Positions 1 to 10,838 of a stretch of DNA of 64,000 nt are shown here, piece after piece (position 1 is the first letter of the stretch; every line of letters starts with the position of its first letter). The DNA comes from Nothophaeocryptopus gaeumannii (lineage: Eukaryota; Ascomycota; Dothideomycetes; Mycosphaerellales; Mycosphaerellaceae). The notes under the pieces were generated by a model. The model searched no databases. It was not told the origin of the DNA and saw nothing but the letters and a program-made list of their open reading frames with translations. A program made the translations under genes and the position numbers. The DNA lies in NCBI GenBank assembly GCA_031771865.1, contig JASISA010000001.1, forward strand, positions 434,001 to 498,000, written 5' to 3'.

Positions 1-1935
1 ATGCGTAGCGAAACTTAATAGAGATGACTTCATCCGACACGTGCATTCCTGGGAGGTACCTAGCCAGAAGCAGACCGATTTAAAAGAGATTGAGAAGGAG
101 GACCAAGAACAGGGGCACAAACTACCGTTGCGAAGACGAGCGCGCGCCTATTGGGCCGTCCATGGCCCAACCATTCTGTTTACAACGTTCGTCGTGGCAT
201 GCATGCTTGCCATCGGTCTCTGGCAGATGATCATCTATATTCGGAATCAGCCAGTGAGACAGGCACTCGGATGGGGTGTTATCCTGGCGAAGGCAAGTGC
301 AGGCGCGCTGTACCCTACTCTCGTTTTCATGCTATTGAGCATGAGCAGGCCTTTATCAACCTTTCTGCGACGCAACTACTACATCAGCGTAAGTGTAATC
401 TTTTCATGGTCGGAGTTGCACTGACAAATGTCGCAGAGGTTCATCAACTGGGATCTCAGTCAAAAGTTCCACATCATCATGAGCTGTACGGGCTTGACTC
501 TTGCGACTTTACACGCCATCGGACATCTGACTGGAACATTCTTGTACGGATCCCGACCAGCACAGCAGGACAACCTGGCTCAACTACTGGGCCCCGACGC
601 TGTCCCACGATCATATGCGACCTATGTTCGTAGCCTACCTGGTTGGAGTGGCATCGTATCATTGGGCTTGTTCTGGATCATCAGCCTGATGAGCATGCCG
701 TTCGTACGCAACCGGAACTACGAGCTTTTCCAGCTAGGACACCTACTCATGTTCCCTATGATAGGCCTTCTCTGTGCACACGGGACAGCGAAGCTCCTAC
801 AGGCACCAATGCTCGGCTACTGGCTGGCATTTCCGGCGTGTCTTGTTATCATAGAGAGGCTACACAGGCTCATTCGTGGCTTTAGCAAGATTCCCGCCAC
901 TATGAGAGTTCTCGACAATGACGCCGTGGTGGTTACGGTTCAGCATCCTAAGGGGAACGCTTGGAAATACTCTGCTGGACAGTACATCTTGCTCCAAGTA
1001 CCTAAGCTTTCGCTATTCCAGTGGCATCCGTTCACGATCTCCGCTTGCCGGGGCAGTGAGCTGCAGGTACATATCAAGGTCGAAGGTGACTGGACAGAAA
1101 AGCTACGAGACAGCATGCCCGAGGATGAGCTCATTCATGTCGGAATCGATGGACCCTTCGGCACGCCAGCCCAGCGCTTCTACGATTATGACTATTCCAT
1201 TATTGTCGGAGGCGGCATTGGCATCACGCCCTTCTCCGCGATCCTCACTGATCTTGAAGAGAACTTCAAAGAGCGACGAGACCCATGGGCGGATCGCAGA
1301 CGATCACGATCCATGTCCAGAGCTACCTCTTCGGTACGGAGCTCGCGCCGCAAGTCGATCAAAGAAGAGGAGAAGGTGGAGAATACTGACGATTCCTTGC
1401 TGTCGCCACGATGCGTCAACCCCGATCGCCGCGTAGACTTCCACTGGACCGTCCGCGAAAAGAATAATCTCCTCTGGTTCTCGGATCTTCTAAATCGAGC
1501 GATTGTGGGCGCCGGTCCTCTGGCCAAGCAGAACAAACTCGACCTCAATATCAACACGCACGTCACCGCCAAGAGACTGAACATCTCTACACGCGTGTTT
1601 CGATATGTTCTAGACGGATACCGCACAGAAGCCGCGCCCTACTCTGCTTTGACTGGTTTAAAGCAACGAAGCCACTTTGGTCGTCCTGATTTCAATGATA
1701 TCTTGGAGAAGCACCTCCAGCATCTCGTGGACGATGGTGTGAAGGACAAGAAAGTTGGTGTATTCGTAAGTGCCCCAATCCTCGCTTGGTAATGTCAGCA
1801 ACTGACCGTTAATAGTACTGCGGAACGCCTGTGGTAGGCGAGATCCTTTCCGACCGCTGCCATGAGCTCACCGCGAAAGCTCGCGATATGGGCCTGAGGA
1901 TTCGATACGACTTCTTGATGGAGGTTTTTGGCTAA
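1..1935 (+). CDS. NADPH oxidase (NOX)/ferric reductase family protein, 5' truncated by window edge
   Basis: Three exons: open from the left edge (frame starting at base 2) to 388, 437-1765 and 1816-1935. The introns are 48 nt (GTAAGT...CGCAG) and 50 nt (GTAAGT...ATAG), both phase 0. About 611 residues are visible. Several N-terminal membrane helices carry NOX-style haem histidines (KFHIIM, then LHAIGHL, then LGHLLMF and LCAHG). They are followed by a flavin-binding HPFTISA motif, an NADPH-binding GGGIGITPFSAIL loop, and a C-terminal YCGTPVVGEIL motif ending in EVFG. This order is that of NOX enzymes, which move electrons from NADPH through FAD and two haems to oxygen. Between the nucleotide motifs lies a Ser/Arg-rich insert (about 1290-1400), which could be a phosphorylation site. 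A metalloreductase role cannot be excluded. No EF-hand is visible in the part present; the true start lies outside the window. Confidence 0.8.
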
Positions 1936-2290
1936 ACTTGATTTCCTGCGACTATCTGCATCCGCGAGGTATTGTCAGACGAACGATTGACGACAGTGTA
2001 TCAGTACTCAATCCATCACGACAACCCTCATCTAATAGACTTTGTGGTCTTTATTTCAGTGAAGAGTCGGCTCCGAACGGTACGGCAGCTGACGTTCTCC
2101 GTATAGCCTACTTAGTTCTAACGCATATACCATTCGCTCCGTTGATGGACAAAAGGCTGAAACGAACAAAGATATTTGGAAAGAACCAGAGTAGTATACA
2201 AAGGGATGAGCCCATCTTGGGTCGTGACATTGAAGAACTGCCGACTCAACAGAACTACCTCGATCGTGTACCACATCTCGTCAACCCAAC
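1936..2290. other. intergenic stretch, nothing recognised
   Basis: This lies between the NOX-like stop and the first ATG of the amidohydrolase relic. The short ORFs here have no recognisable protein character and I see no repeat or RNA gene. Confidence 0.4.
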
Positions 2291-3322
2291 ATGTCCAACC
2301 AAGAGATGATACGCGTCGAAGAACACGTCTTCTTTCCCCATCTGGTAAACAAATTCCCTTACAGCGAAACGAATCGATATGCGGCCAATTTCCAATCTCA
2401 CTTCATCAACTACTTCACCTACGGCTCAACTGGAATGACCGACGTCTCTAATCAACGTCTCAAAGATATGGATGCCAACGGCATCTCCCTACAGGCAGCG
2501 ATTGATGCTACGACTGTAAAGAATCCACAAGAAGCCGCGCAGCTGGCGAGGGAGCTAAACGATGCCCTGAAGAAGGCGATGGACGAAGGAAATTCAAAAA
2601 AGAAGAGGCTCGCTGCGCTCGCAAAACTTCCTTTCCAGTTTCTGCGGTGACCGATGGAGAACTCCTTCGCTGCATCAAGGAACATGGCTTCGTCGGCGCC
2701 ATCCTCAACGGAACAATCGGCGTCTCGCACCAGTTCCTCGACGACCTAAAGTTCGACTCTATTCTCTCGGCTCTGGAACGATTGGATGTTCCTCTCTTCC
2801 TCCACCCCTCCATCCCTCCAATATCCATTGTCGAACAGTACCACACATTCTGTCCTCCCCAAGACAAAGTCACAGCTATGTTAGCCTGACCAGCATGGGG
2901 CTGGCACTTCGAAGTCGCCATCCCCGTCCTCCGTCACGACGTCTCCGAAACACTTGACCGCCATCCCAACCTCAAGATTGTGATAGGCCACCAGGGAGGA
3001 ATGTCACCTATGATGCTTTCCCGCGTCGACGAGATGTTTTCCCCGCAACAATTCACGTTTGATAGTGGCAGGATACCGAGTCAGATGTTGAAGGAGCAAG
3101 TCTGGATCGCTATAAGTGGGTTTTGGGACGTGGATTTGACGATGTTAGGGTCGAAGAAATGGGGTGTGGAGAGGGTGTTGTTTGCGGGTGATTCATACAT
3201 GCATTGAGATGGAGGGCGGACCAAAATTTGTGGAGGAGTTGAGGAAGGCGTTGACGGAGGAGGAGATGGAAAAGGTCTTGAGACGTAATGCGGAGGAATT
3301 GTTTAGGATCAAGTTGGAGTGA
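2291..3322 (+). pseudogene. amidohydrolase-2 family (ACMSD/dihydroxybenzoate decarboxylase-like) pseudogene
   Basis: The protein homology runs through the whole interval but in broken frames. Frame 2 gives the start with the metal-site motif VEEHVFFP and DMDANGISLQ up to KRLAALAKLP. Frame 1 continues with VTDGELLRCIKEHGFVGAIL, DVPLFLHPS, LKIVIGHQGG and VERVLFAGDS. Frame 2 resumes with EMEGGPKFVEEL and a typical NAEELFRIKLE tail. There are therefore two frameshifts (about 2595-2630, near an A6 run, and about 3203) and one in-frame TGA at 2887-2889. Family members are metal-dependent TIM-barrel decarboxylases or hydrolases of aromatic acids. No intron with a plausible donor and acceptor repairs the frame, so I call it a pseudogene, or a badly called gene model if the assembly contains indels. 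Confidence 0.75.
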
Positions 3323-4762
3323 CATGGCAAGGGAGGTTTGTGAGCCAGCGAGAGCACGTTTCGGTCGATTCTAGGAAGTTCAAGAGCCGCTTTAGTCTTG
3401 CCTTTGCCAGATCCCAACATGACATGCATGCTTCGAGAACAAGTGGCCGAAAGCTCAAGGATCTCTTCGAACCTTCTCGGCGCTCGACCCGGAGTTCGAA
3501 ATAAGGTTGTCGACGGGTTGGATGGCTACCAGGGTGTTTTCCATATCCAGGTGATCGAACCATTGGGTTCTAACCTTATGCAACTTGAGTCCAATAATCT
3601 AATGCCAGCGCACAGACCGACCTCTGTTTCGGTTCACAGGTGGGGCCACCTTCCTTCCCTCCGAGTGTCCGAAAGTCCAATTGCTAGCGCAGTCTTGGGG
3701 AGACTCTCACTGAAATCGCTCTACTTTACAGGGCGATATGTTTTTCGAATTGGCCCGTATACCCATGGAATAGATCTGAGTATATCCTTTACGCTCTACG
3801 CTATCGAATAACATACGTAGATCAATTAGGTAATTGTTTCGTGTCGACTTCGTATCTAGAGGCGGGGACTTACTAGGAAACTCAAGAGTATATCCAGGGA
3901 AGTACCCTTCTTATAGCTTCCTACTTAGGGCGAGGGTATAAGATCCATGATCTATGTTTTTCTATCATGCCTTTTGATGTTGGAGGCAGTCTATTCAGCA
4001 GTTGTCGAGATAGCAGCAGAGGTAATAAGCTAGTTTTAGTGAGGCCCTCAATATAGTCCTGCCAAGAAATGAACTTTTGGACACAGAGGTCACACGGTGC
4101 GGCAGACGCTCCCGAAGGAGAATAGCGTGCCAAGAGGCAGGCTGACGCTGAGACAACCAAGAAAGAATTGGCAGACCAGACTACGTCCAAGAACACAGCG
4201 GGTGTAAGCCAAAGTGCATGGCGTCGCGCTAAAACACTGTATCGAAAGGTAGATATGGCCAGTTATAGGCCGTTTTGTGAATCTGAACTACGAGGAGTTT
4301 TTACATCAGAGTCCATATGATTTCAGGCTATGCACTTTCGCTTCTATATCCACTTAAGTGACAGTCCTCCGCTGTTCTTCACGACAATTCACCACGCCAA
4401 TATCCGGCAAATGGCTCGAAAATGACATTACTGTGCTCTCCGGACTCGTCTCTCTAAGTCTCAGTATTCTTGTCTATACACGATCGTTGTTATTATGAAA
4501 GAAGTCGTGGTCTTGGCGGACTGCCATTTTATCTTGGATGTAGCCTGAGACTCACCAGGTACAGGCACGATCTTGAGCACGTTGACCCCGGCAGTTGTTG
4601 CCAGGTAAGCGGATGAGACGGGACTCGAATATTCCACCTGTCGGTATATAAAATCTCGCCAGACGTACATCACGTTGCTTCCTGTTGTGATCCATCAGCG
4701 AAAAGGCAGTCAAACAGTCATTGATCAAGACACAAACAATACCACACGCTCTCAACGTCACA
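3323..4762. other. gene-poor interval, nothing recognised
   Basis: About 1.4 kb without convincing coding sequence. The longest ORFs (3398-3811 plus, 3921-4196 minus) lack domains, signal peptides and splice structure. I see no transposon ends or long repeats. Confidence 0.4.
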
Positions 4763-5302
4763 ATGCGGCAACCCACGATCCTCACTCTCTTTGCAGCCGC
4801 ATACCTCCCATCAACACTAGGCTGCATCTTCTTCAACGCCACCCTCCACTACGGCGCAAAGACCGCCCAGTCCGCCGATGAAGCAATCGACGTAGTCAAT
4901 GCCGAGAAGTCCGGTAAGACTGTCGGTGATCTACGTTTGGACCTCTACCTCTGGGACGACACCAACAACGACAACGTCGTCGACGCCCTCAAAGACTCCT
5001 TCTGCAAAGGCGTCGACCTCAAACCCTACGAAGACAACACCTGGGTCGTCCCCTGCACACCCGAAGAACGCAACGTCGAACTCGATGTCCACTGGGATGC
5101 TGATATCACGGATGGTGGGGTTTTGGTGAATGTGCTCAAGTATGACAATCCGCGGGTGCAGGCGGAGAGGCATAATGACCCCAGTAAAGACTTGGTTTAT
5201 ACGTTTCAGGCGGGAAGTAAGGATGGGAAGGGGGAGTTTTTTGAGGCGAAGATTTTTTGTAATGATTGTAAGAGTGCTAAGGGGCAGGATTTGAAGTGTT
5301 GA
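4763..5302 (+). CDS. small secreted protein, effector-like
   Basis: A single-exon ORF of 179 residues. I start it at the ATG at 4763 rather than at the in-frame ATG at 4721, because 4763 places a hydrophobic signal peptide (MRQPTILTLFAAAYLPSTLG) directly at the N-terminus. The mature chain is acidic, with six cysteines including a FCNDC pair and a terminal Cys, and many Asp/Asn residues. No membrane helix follows, so it should be exported. I do not recognise the family. The size, signal peptide and cysteines fit a fungal apoplastic effector or small secreted protein, but that is inference. It stands alone, with gene-poor DNA upstream and a P450 downstream. Confidence 0.7.
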   Translation: MRQPTILTLFAAAYLPSTLGCIFFNATLHYGAKTAQSADEAIDVVNAEKSGKTVGDLRLDLYLWDDTNNDNVVDALKDSFCKGVDLKPYEDNTWVVPCTPEERNVELDVHWDADITDGGVLVNVLKYDNPRVQAERHNDPSKDLVYTFQAGSKDGKGEFFEAKIFCNDCKSAKGQDLKC

Positions 5303-5790
5303 TTGAGGATGTCGTGAGAGAAATGGTATATGAAAGATAACGAGTACGGAGCCCAATCGAAAGTTATATTGAACTTACTCATCTTTCAAACTCAGAGCGA
5401 GACCATGTTCTTCAGAGATGCCAAGTGACGATGTCAAGCATATGTGGGTCCAATGCCGAGGTGTCAAACTGCCAAACAGCTCCCTGCATGGTATAGCTGA
5501 AGATGTCCCGAATCGCAAATGCCGAAGTACGACAGCTACCAGTAGGATGCAGTTCCCATTTGCTTAGCTGTGCCGCCTTGGAGCATTAATCTCGACTTGC
5601 GGGTTGATTAGGTTCGGCGCGAAGTGGAAGCAAACGCTCCTACGGCAGGATGAGTTGGCATCTCCACACCCTATAGATATGGTAAGCTTATCTGTCGAAT
5701 TGCATACAGCTCATTGAGAGATATTTGTAGTGAGATACGCCTTGTCGTTCCACAGCTGCTGCTGTAAGTCACTTAAGCAATCCAACGACA
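5303..5790. other. intergenic, probable promoter of the P450
   Basis: No coding signal is seen between the secreted protein and the P450 start. I find no repeats. Confidence 0.35.
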
Positions 5791-7335
5791 ATGGCACTCA
5801 CCTTCTATCTGGTAGTTGCCGCCATCCTCCTTTATTCCATCTATTATCTCGTTACACTCTTGCTGGACCCTCTCCGCTCCATCCCAGGACCCTTCCTCGC
5901 CCGCCTCACAAACTTGTGGGTCTTCCGGCGCTTCTGGGCAGGCCACTGGGAAACGGAAGCCGTCGATCTGCATCGGAAATATGGCCAGGTCGTCCGCATC
6001 GCACCCAACGAATACTCCATCTCCTCGCCCTCCGCAATAAAGACAGTCGCCAGTCATGGAGGCGGCTTTGACAAGAGTCCATTTTATGAGCCGTGGAGTC
6101 CTCCGGGCACCACCTCGCTGTTCAAAGAACAGAACAACAAGTTCCATGGAGATCTGAGGAAGAGATTTGCAAGTATGTACTCCATGACAAGCGTGTTTGC
6201 GTACGAGGCCGGTGTGGAGGAGTGTGTGAACATTCTTTGCGGGAAGCTACGAGAGTTGTCGTACAATGCTCAGGGCAGGGAGTTTGATCTCGTCTGGCCA
6301 CTTACTTGCATGGCGTTCGACACGATCGGAATCGTGACGTATGGTCGAAGCTTCGGGTTCCTAGATGATTTGCAGGATGTGTCAAAGCTCTCAGAGATGG
6401 TGACTGGGGCGTTTACGTACGGCTCTTATGTTGGCATTGCGTGCCCGTCGCTACACGCTATCATACAGCCTGCACTGCAATGGATCCGAAGCATGACCGG
6501 ATATCACGGAACGGGTAAGATGTATCTTGATCAATTCACGAGCGACACGACGGCTCAGCGTAGGAGAGATCGAGCAGCAGCCGAGAAGGTCGGATATGAT
6601 TTGGAAGGTGGAGCGGCCAGCATTCTGGACAAGTTTCTCGACGTGAACGAGAAAGATCCTGTGTACTTTACCGATGCGCATATTTCCATGGGCATGGGAG
6701 CGAACGTGACTGCCGGATCGGACACAACGAGCACCACGCTGACGTGGACGCTGTACAATCTGGTGAGGAATCCGACGGCAATGTCCAGACTTCGCGAGGA
6801 GATCGCTGCGGCGAAGCGCCAGAGTCCAGGCAGTTCAATCTCATTCCGGGACGCGCAGAGCAAGATGCCGTATCTCAATGCAGTCATTGATGAGACGCTT
6901 CGGTTGACACCTCAGACCGGCTTCGGGCTCCCACGCACTGTTCCACCAGGCGGAGCTGAGCTTTGCGGCCACTTCTTCCCAGCTGGCTCAGTTGTGAGTT
7001 TGAATGCCTGGGCCATGCATTACGATCCTGTCAACTTCTCCCAACCCGAGCAGTTTCGACCAGATCGGTGGTTGATAGAGGATCCTCGTGAGCGCGAGAG
7101 AATGAATGCGGCTTACTTTCCCTTCGGCCTGGGTAGTCGGACATGCTTGGGCAAGAACATCGCTTCACTCGTAATGCTGAAAGCTCTCCCGAAGTTGGTC
7201 GAGAGTTTTGATTTCGAGGTTGGCCAAGAGTACAAGGATGGAAGGGATCTGCCGACGTCGAACATCTTTCTTGTGAGAGCGTCGGAGTTCCCAGCTGTTG
7301 TAAAGCCTAGGGCGGAGCTGATGCAGCAGGTGTAG
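5791..7335 (+). CDS. cytochrome P450 monooxygenase (pisatin-demethylase-like type)
   Basis: An intronless ORF of 514 residues, normal length for a microsomal fungal P450. It begins with a membrane anchor (LTFYLVVAAILLYSIYYLV) followed by the proline hinge SIPGPFLARLTNLW. Diagnostic motifs are the I-helix oxygen-activation site AGSDTTSTTL (around residue 310), the ExxR helix DETLRLTP (about 370), and the haem loop FGLGSRTCLGK with the axial Cys at about residue 451. The FRPDRWL segment precedes the haem loop. The start and overall pattern resemble fungal P450s annotated as pisatin demethylases, but substrate cannot be inferred. The next gene downstream, on the opposite strand, is a glutathione transferase, which would suit detoxification, though convergent neighbours need not be co-regulated. 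Confidence 0.9.
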   Translation: MALTFYLVVAAILLYSIYYLVTLLLDPLRSIPGPFLARLTNLWVFRRFWAGHWETEAVDLHRKYGQVVRIAPNEYSISSPSAIKTVASHGGGFDKSPFYEPWSPPGTTSLFKEQNNKFHGDLRKRFASMYSMTSVFAYEAGVEECVNILCGKLRELSYNAQGREFDLVWPLTCMAFDTIGIVTYGRSFGFLDDLQDVSKLSEMVTGAFTYGSYVGIACPSLHAIIQPALQWIRSMTGYHGTGKMYLDQFTSDTTAQRRRDRAAAEKVGYDLEGGAASILDKFLDVNEKDPVYFTDAHISMGMGANVTAGSDTTSTTLTWTLYNLVRNPTAMSRLREEIAAAKRQSPGSSISFRDAQSKMPYLNAVIDETLRLTPQTGFGLPRTVPPGGAELCGHFFPAGSVVSLNAWAMHYDPVNFSQPEQFRPDRWLIEDPRERERMNAAYFPFGLGSRTCLGKNIASLVMLKALPKLVESFDFEVGQEYKDGRDLPTSNIFLVRASEFPAVVKPRAELMQQV

Positions 7336-7743
7336 AGGTATTCAGGACAATTCTTGGAGCCCGTACGCCGCATGCCTGGAGGTGACAGGCAGGAGATGGA
7401 GGACTCGCTGTTCGATCGATTTGGAAGTCGATTCGCCCTGCTTCGTATCTACGCCGACTCGCATACTGAGCTGCTAGAGGAGGCTCCACGGCTGAGGTTT
7501 GTCTCACTGAAAGTGGTCGAAGATCCCGTGCCAGAAGCCAAGCAACTTATGAGCGTCGAAACACTCTTTTGCGGCCCAATAGGCATATCGCGTGGCGAGG
7601 CGATCATTTATCAGAGGATTGCAGTGCGCTCCTTGACACTGTGTTTGTATTTTGTGAGCTTTGTAACGCGAACTGAATTGTTGATACTGATACGGAGCCT
7701 GTCGTTTTCGTGTATCGTACAAACTCCTTAATCGCGAATGCGA
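7336..7743. other. intergenic between convergent genes
   Basis: This should hold the 3' untranslated regions of the P450 (plus) and the glutathione transferase (minus). The overlapping ORF at 7354-7731 has no protein character. Confidence 0.35.
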
Positions 7744-8370
7744 TCACGCGTTAATCGCAATATACCCTGGTAGACCCGCAATCCTCTCGCACCAAGCCTG
7801 CACATGAGGCCAGTCTGCCAACTCGAAATAAGTGGAATCGTGCGCCACATGCGTGTACGCGTAGAGCGCAATGTCAGCCAGTGTGGGCTTTTCAGCGACG
7901 AAAAACTTCCGGGTCGCGAGGTGGTTTTCCATGATGTCCAAAGCCGCGGCTCCCTGCTTCCGCCTGCCGGGCACAGATGTCTTCTGCTCGTCCGAAAGGT
8001 TCTCGAACCCAAGGATGCCAGCATAAAATCGAAGCGTCGCGATATAAGGCTCATGACTGTACTGTTCCCAGAAGCACCACGCGAGCATCTCAGCGTGCTC
8101 CAAACGGTCCTTAGGGATCAATTGCGATCCATCTGCCAGGTAGTATGTCGCTGCGTTGCTCTCCGATATGAAGATACACTCTCCAACCTGCAGAGTTGGC
8201 ACCTTGCCATTCGCGTTGACTTTGGAAAGGAACTCGGGAGTACGCGTTTCGCCCTTCTGGACTTTGTATTCGATAAGCTTGTCGATTTTAATGCCCAGTA
8301 GTGCTGCAGTCAGGCGGATCTTGTAACAGTTGCCGGACCAATGCTGCTCGTGTAGAGTGAGATTCGGCAT
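7744..8370 (-). CDS. glutathione S-transferase
   Basis: A single-exon protein of 208 residues, the standard cytosolic GST length. Residues 1-80 are the thioredoxin-like domain, with the glutathione-site start WSGNCYKIRL, the cis-proline region NGKVPTLQVG and the ESNAATYYLAD gamma-glutamyl contact. Residues 90-205 are the helical domain, with the conserved KPTLADIALYAYTHVAH capping box and PHVQAWCERIAGLPGY. It would conjugate glutathione to electrophiles or reduce peroxides. Sequence alone does not give the class; the SGN motif suggests a bacterial-like/fungal GST with Ser or Cys chemistry. Start at 8370 (MPNLTLHEQ) fits family N-termini. Confidence 0.9.
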   Translation of the reverse strand: MPNLTLHEQHWSGNCYKIRLTAALLGIKIDKLIEYKVQKGETRTPEFLSKVNANGKVPTLQVGECIFISESNAATYYLADGSQLIPKDRLEHAEMLAWCFWEQYSHEPYIATLRFYAGILGFENLSDEQKTSVPGRRKQGAAALDIMENHLATRKFFVAEKPTLADIALYAYTHVAHDSTYFELADWPHVQAWCERIAGLPGYIAINA

Positions 8371-9345
8371 CTTGGAGTCGGCGTTCTGCTATGTGGTATG
8401 ATTGAAGAGTAGCTGGGGACCCGATCAATGGTACTGTAGCGCGTTTGTCTCCTACCTGCTTTTTGTACGCTGCTCGCGCCCTGCCAAGGGAATTATCTGT
8501 GCTATCAAGTGCCTTCCTTTGGTGGAGAGGTTCAGCGGAAAACCCTCCGCTCGCCCATTTTCGAGAGCGGTGGTCGCGTCTCCATTCGCATTCGACAGCA
8601 TTTTCATCACAGCCTTCGACTGTAGCGCAAGGTGCAGTTTCGGTCGGACAGTGCCGGGTGAGATGAAATCGGTATGTATATCAGATGTAGAGCCGCTTCC
8701 TGGCTGATGACTGTGTTCTTATTTGAACGGGAGGCATTGTTTCCGGCTTCCTGCATACGGTGCCCGCTGCGGCCGTACTCTGTGATTAATTTCAACAATA
8801 CTCCCGATGCGCGGACATATGCATGGTAGCCAGTACCGGATGGGGCCACACGTGCAACACTGCAGGCGAGCGAAAGCGATGATGATGTGTTTTGCATTCG
8901 CGTGTGAATGCGAGGAGGTGTGGGTGCATCGGCGAACGGGACAAAGAGAACGGAGGAGAAGGAGCGACTGGGCTTGGGCTTGACGGGACCAGCCTGCGCC
9001 ACGAAATTCAGCGCTGCTCTTGCTAGCAACTGGACCTGTCATCTCCCACCGAGACACTAAAACCGATCAACCGCCGCTGCCTTATGCTCGTCCTACACAC
9101 TTCACCTCCTCTGCATCTGCACTGTTCCACCGCACTTGACACGACCTGGAAACCGCCATGACCTCGTGAAAGCTGCGCAAGCCCCTGACGTCGACGACGA
9201 TACGACACGCGAATCCTCCCTGCAAGGGACCATTGCAGCAAAAGAAAAGGAAACACAACACAGAGAAACAGAGTCGGCGAGAGAAATTGAACAAAGTGGA
9301 GACGCTACAGCCGCATAGAACTTCACAGACTTCACAGTCGCGGCC
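8371..9345. other. divergent promoter region of the GST and the mannosyltransferase-like gene
   Basis: About 1 kb between divergently transcribed genes. The right third (9050-9345) is CA/GA-rich and looks like a 5' untranslated leader for the gene starting at 9346. The ORFs here are not protein-like. Confidence 0.35.
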
Positions 9346-10424
9346 ATGCGACGGGCCGTCCTGATCTTCCTTATCGCCAACCTCGCCCTAGTCGCCTTCC
9401 TCGTTCACTCCGTCTGGACCCTGCTCGAACTGCTCGTCATCAGCGGCATCGAAGACGCAATTACACGAGACGAACTGCCGCCCGTAGGCTCCGAATTCGA
9501 TCTGGACGGCAAGGACCTGATCCCAAAGATAATACACCAAACATATATCAACACCAGCATACCGGAAATATGGCAAGAGGCGCAGCAAAGTTGCCTAGAC
9601 TTGCATAAAAAACCCGACTGGGAGTACAAACTTTGGACAGACGATATGAGTAAGGAGTTCATTGAGAGAGAGTATCCCGAATTCTTGGAGACGTTTCAAA
9701 ATTATCACTACCCAATCCAAAGAGCCGATGCAATTCGATACTTTGTCTTGGATCACTACGGAGGAATCTACATCGATTTGGACGACGGCTGCAACAGACC
9801 ATTGGAACCTCTGCTGAAGTATCCTGCATTTGTGCGGAAAACGGTGCCGACGGGCGTGAGCAATGATGCCATGGGCGCTGTGCCGCACCATCCTTTCTTC
9901 CAGCGCGTGATTGAAGAGCTGAGCAATTATGATCGGAGTTGGCTATTGCCGTACATTACGGTCATGGCGAGTACGGGACCGCTATTCCTGAGTATCATTT
10001 GGAGACATTACAGTGATGAGGGCTTTAATGTGGGAGATGGTGATGATGGTGGAAGGATACGGATCATCTTCCCAGAGGAATATAACAACAATGCTTGGAG
10101 CTTCTTCACGCATCATTTGGGAAACAGCTGGCATGGGTATGATGTGCAGCTGATCTTCTGGGTAAGCTTGATCGTGAAATCTGGTGACTGTTGAGGCTGT
10201 ACTAACACTCCTCGCAGATGGCCCGCAACTGGATGCTTCTAACTGTCGTCGGCTTCATCATCGGCGGCGGCGCTCTCTTCGGCGGCTGGTGGTATTACAA
10301 CCGGTACTTCCTGAGCCTATCCAACGTTCCTAAGTGGAAGACGCAGGGGATCAGGCAAAGGCTACCTTTCTGGTCAAGACGGAACCAGCAGGAGTACGAG
10401 TTGGTCCATCGCCATGAGCCCTAG
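9346..10424 (+). CDS. inositol phosphoceramide mannosyltransferase-like glycosyltransferase (Sur1/Csh1/Imt type)
   Basis: Two exons, 9346-10161 and 10218-10424. The 56-nt phase-0 intron has donor GTAAGC, branch site CTAAC and acceptor CGCAG, giving 340 residues. An N-terminal membrane anchor (residues 4-32) is followed by the glycosyltransferase sugar-binding region: LIPKIIHQTYI, YKLWTD, the IQRADAIRYFVLDHYGGIYIDLDDG block with its DxD-type LDDG motif, and TGPLFLSI. A second hydrophobic helix (MLLTVVGFIIGGGALFGGWW) lies near the C-terminus. This layout is that of Golgi enzymes adding mannose to inositol phosphoceramide. An OCH1-like alpha-mannosyltransferase is the main alternative. The splice brings the C-terminal membrane helix into frame, supporting the intron. 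Confidence 0.88.
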
Positions 10425-10838
10425 CTTCGCCCACTTGCATGTGTGCTTGTCGTTTTGGGAAGCGAAGGCGTTGGTGGTATGCTGGTCGCGAATGTCCCTA
10501 TGTGGATAGCGTATACGAAATTCATACAATGTTGGGGGTCTGGAGCTGGTCGTGTGAGTCGCTTCAATTCGTCTCTACTGTTCAAAGCAGGTGGCAAGAT
10601 CTGCTTTGATTGTGGTTGTCCTTCGCGTTGAACTTTCTTCGCACTGAGACATTCTGTTGATGAGGTGTCAGAGAGACGGGCCGAAGCCCAGCGCATCATA
10701 TTTTTGAGATCTTACTTCATCAGCACCGCAGTCCTGTAGGCACGGAACTGCTCTGCTCTCTCTTCGCGCAGTTCCGCTCATCGATGGTTTCTTGGAGTCA
10801 TGGCGTAGACTGTGAGTGTCTGGGACCGTATCCGGCGT
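10425..10838. other. intergenic between convergent genes
   Basis: The 3' regions of the mannosyltransferase-like gene (plus) and the first F-box-like paralogue (minus). Nothing else is recognised. Confidence 0.35.

Noticed and set aside
3398..3811. 137-codon plus-strand ORF
   Set aside because: No domain, signal peptide or splice structure; composition is like the surrounding non-coding DNA.
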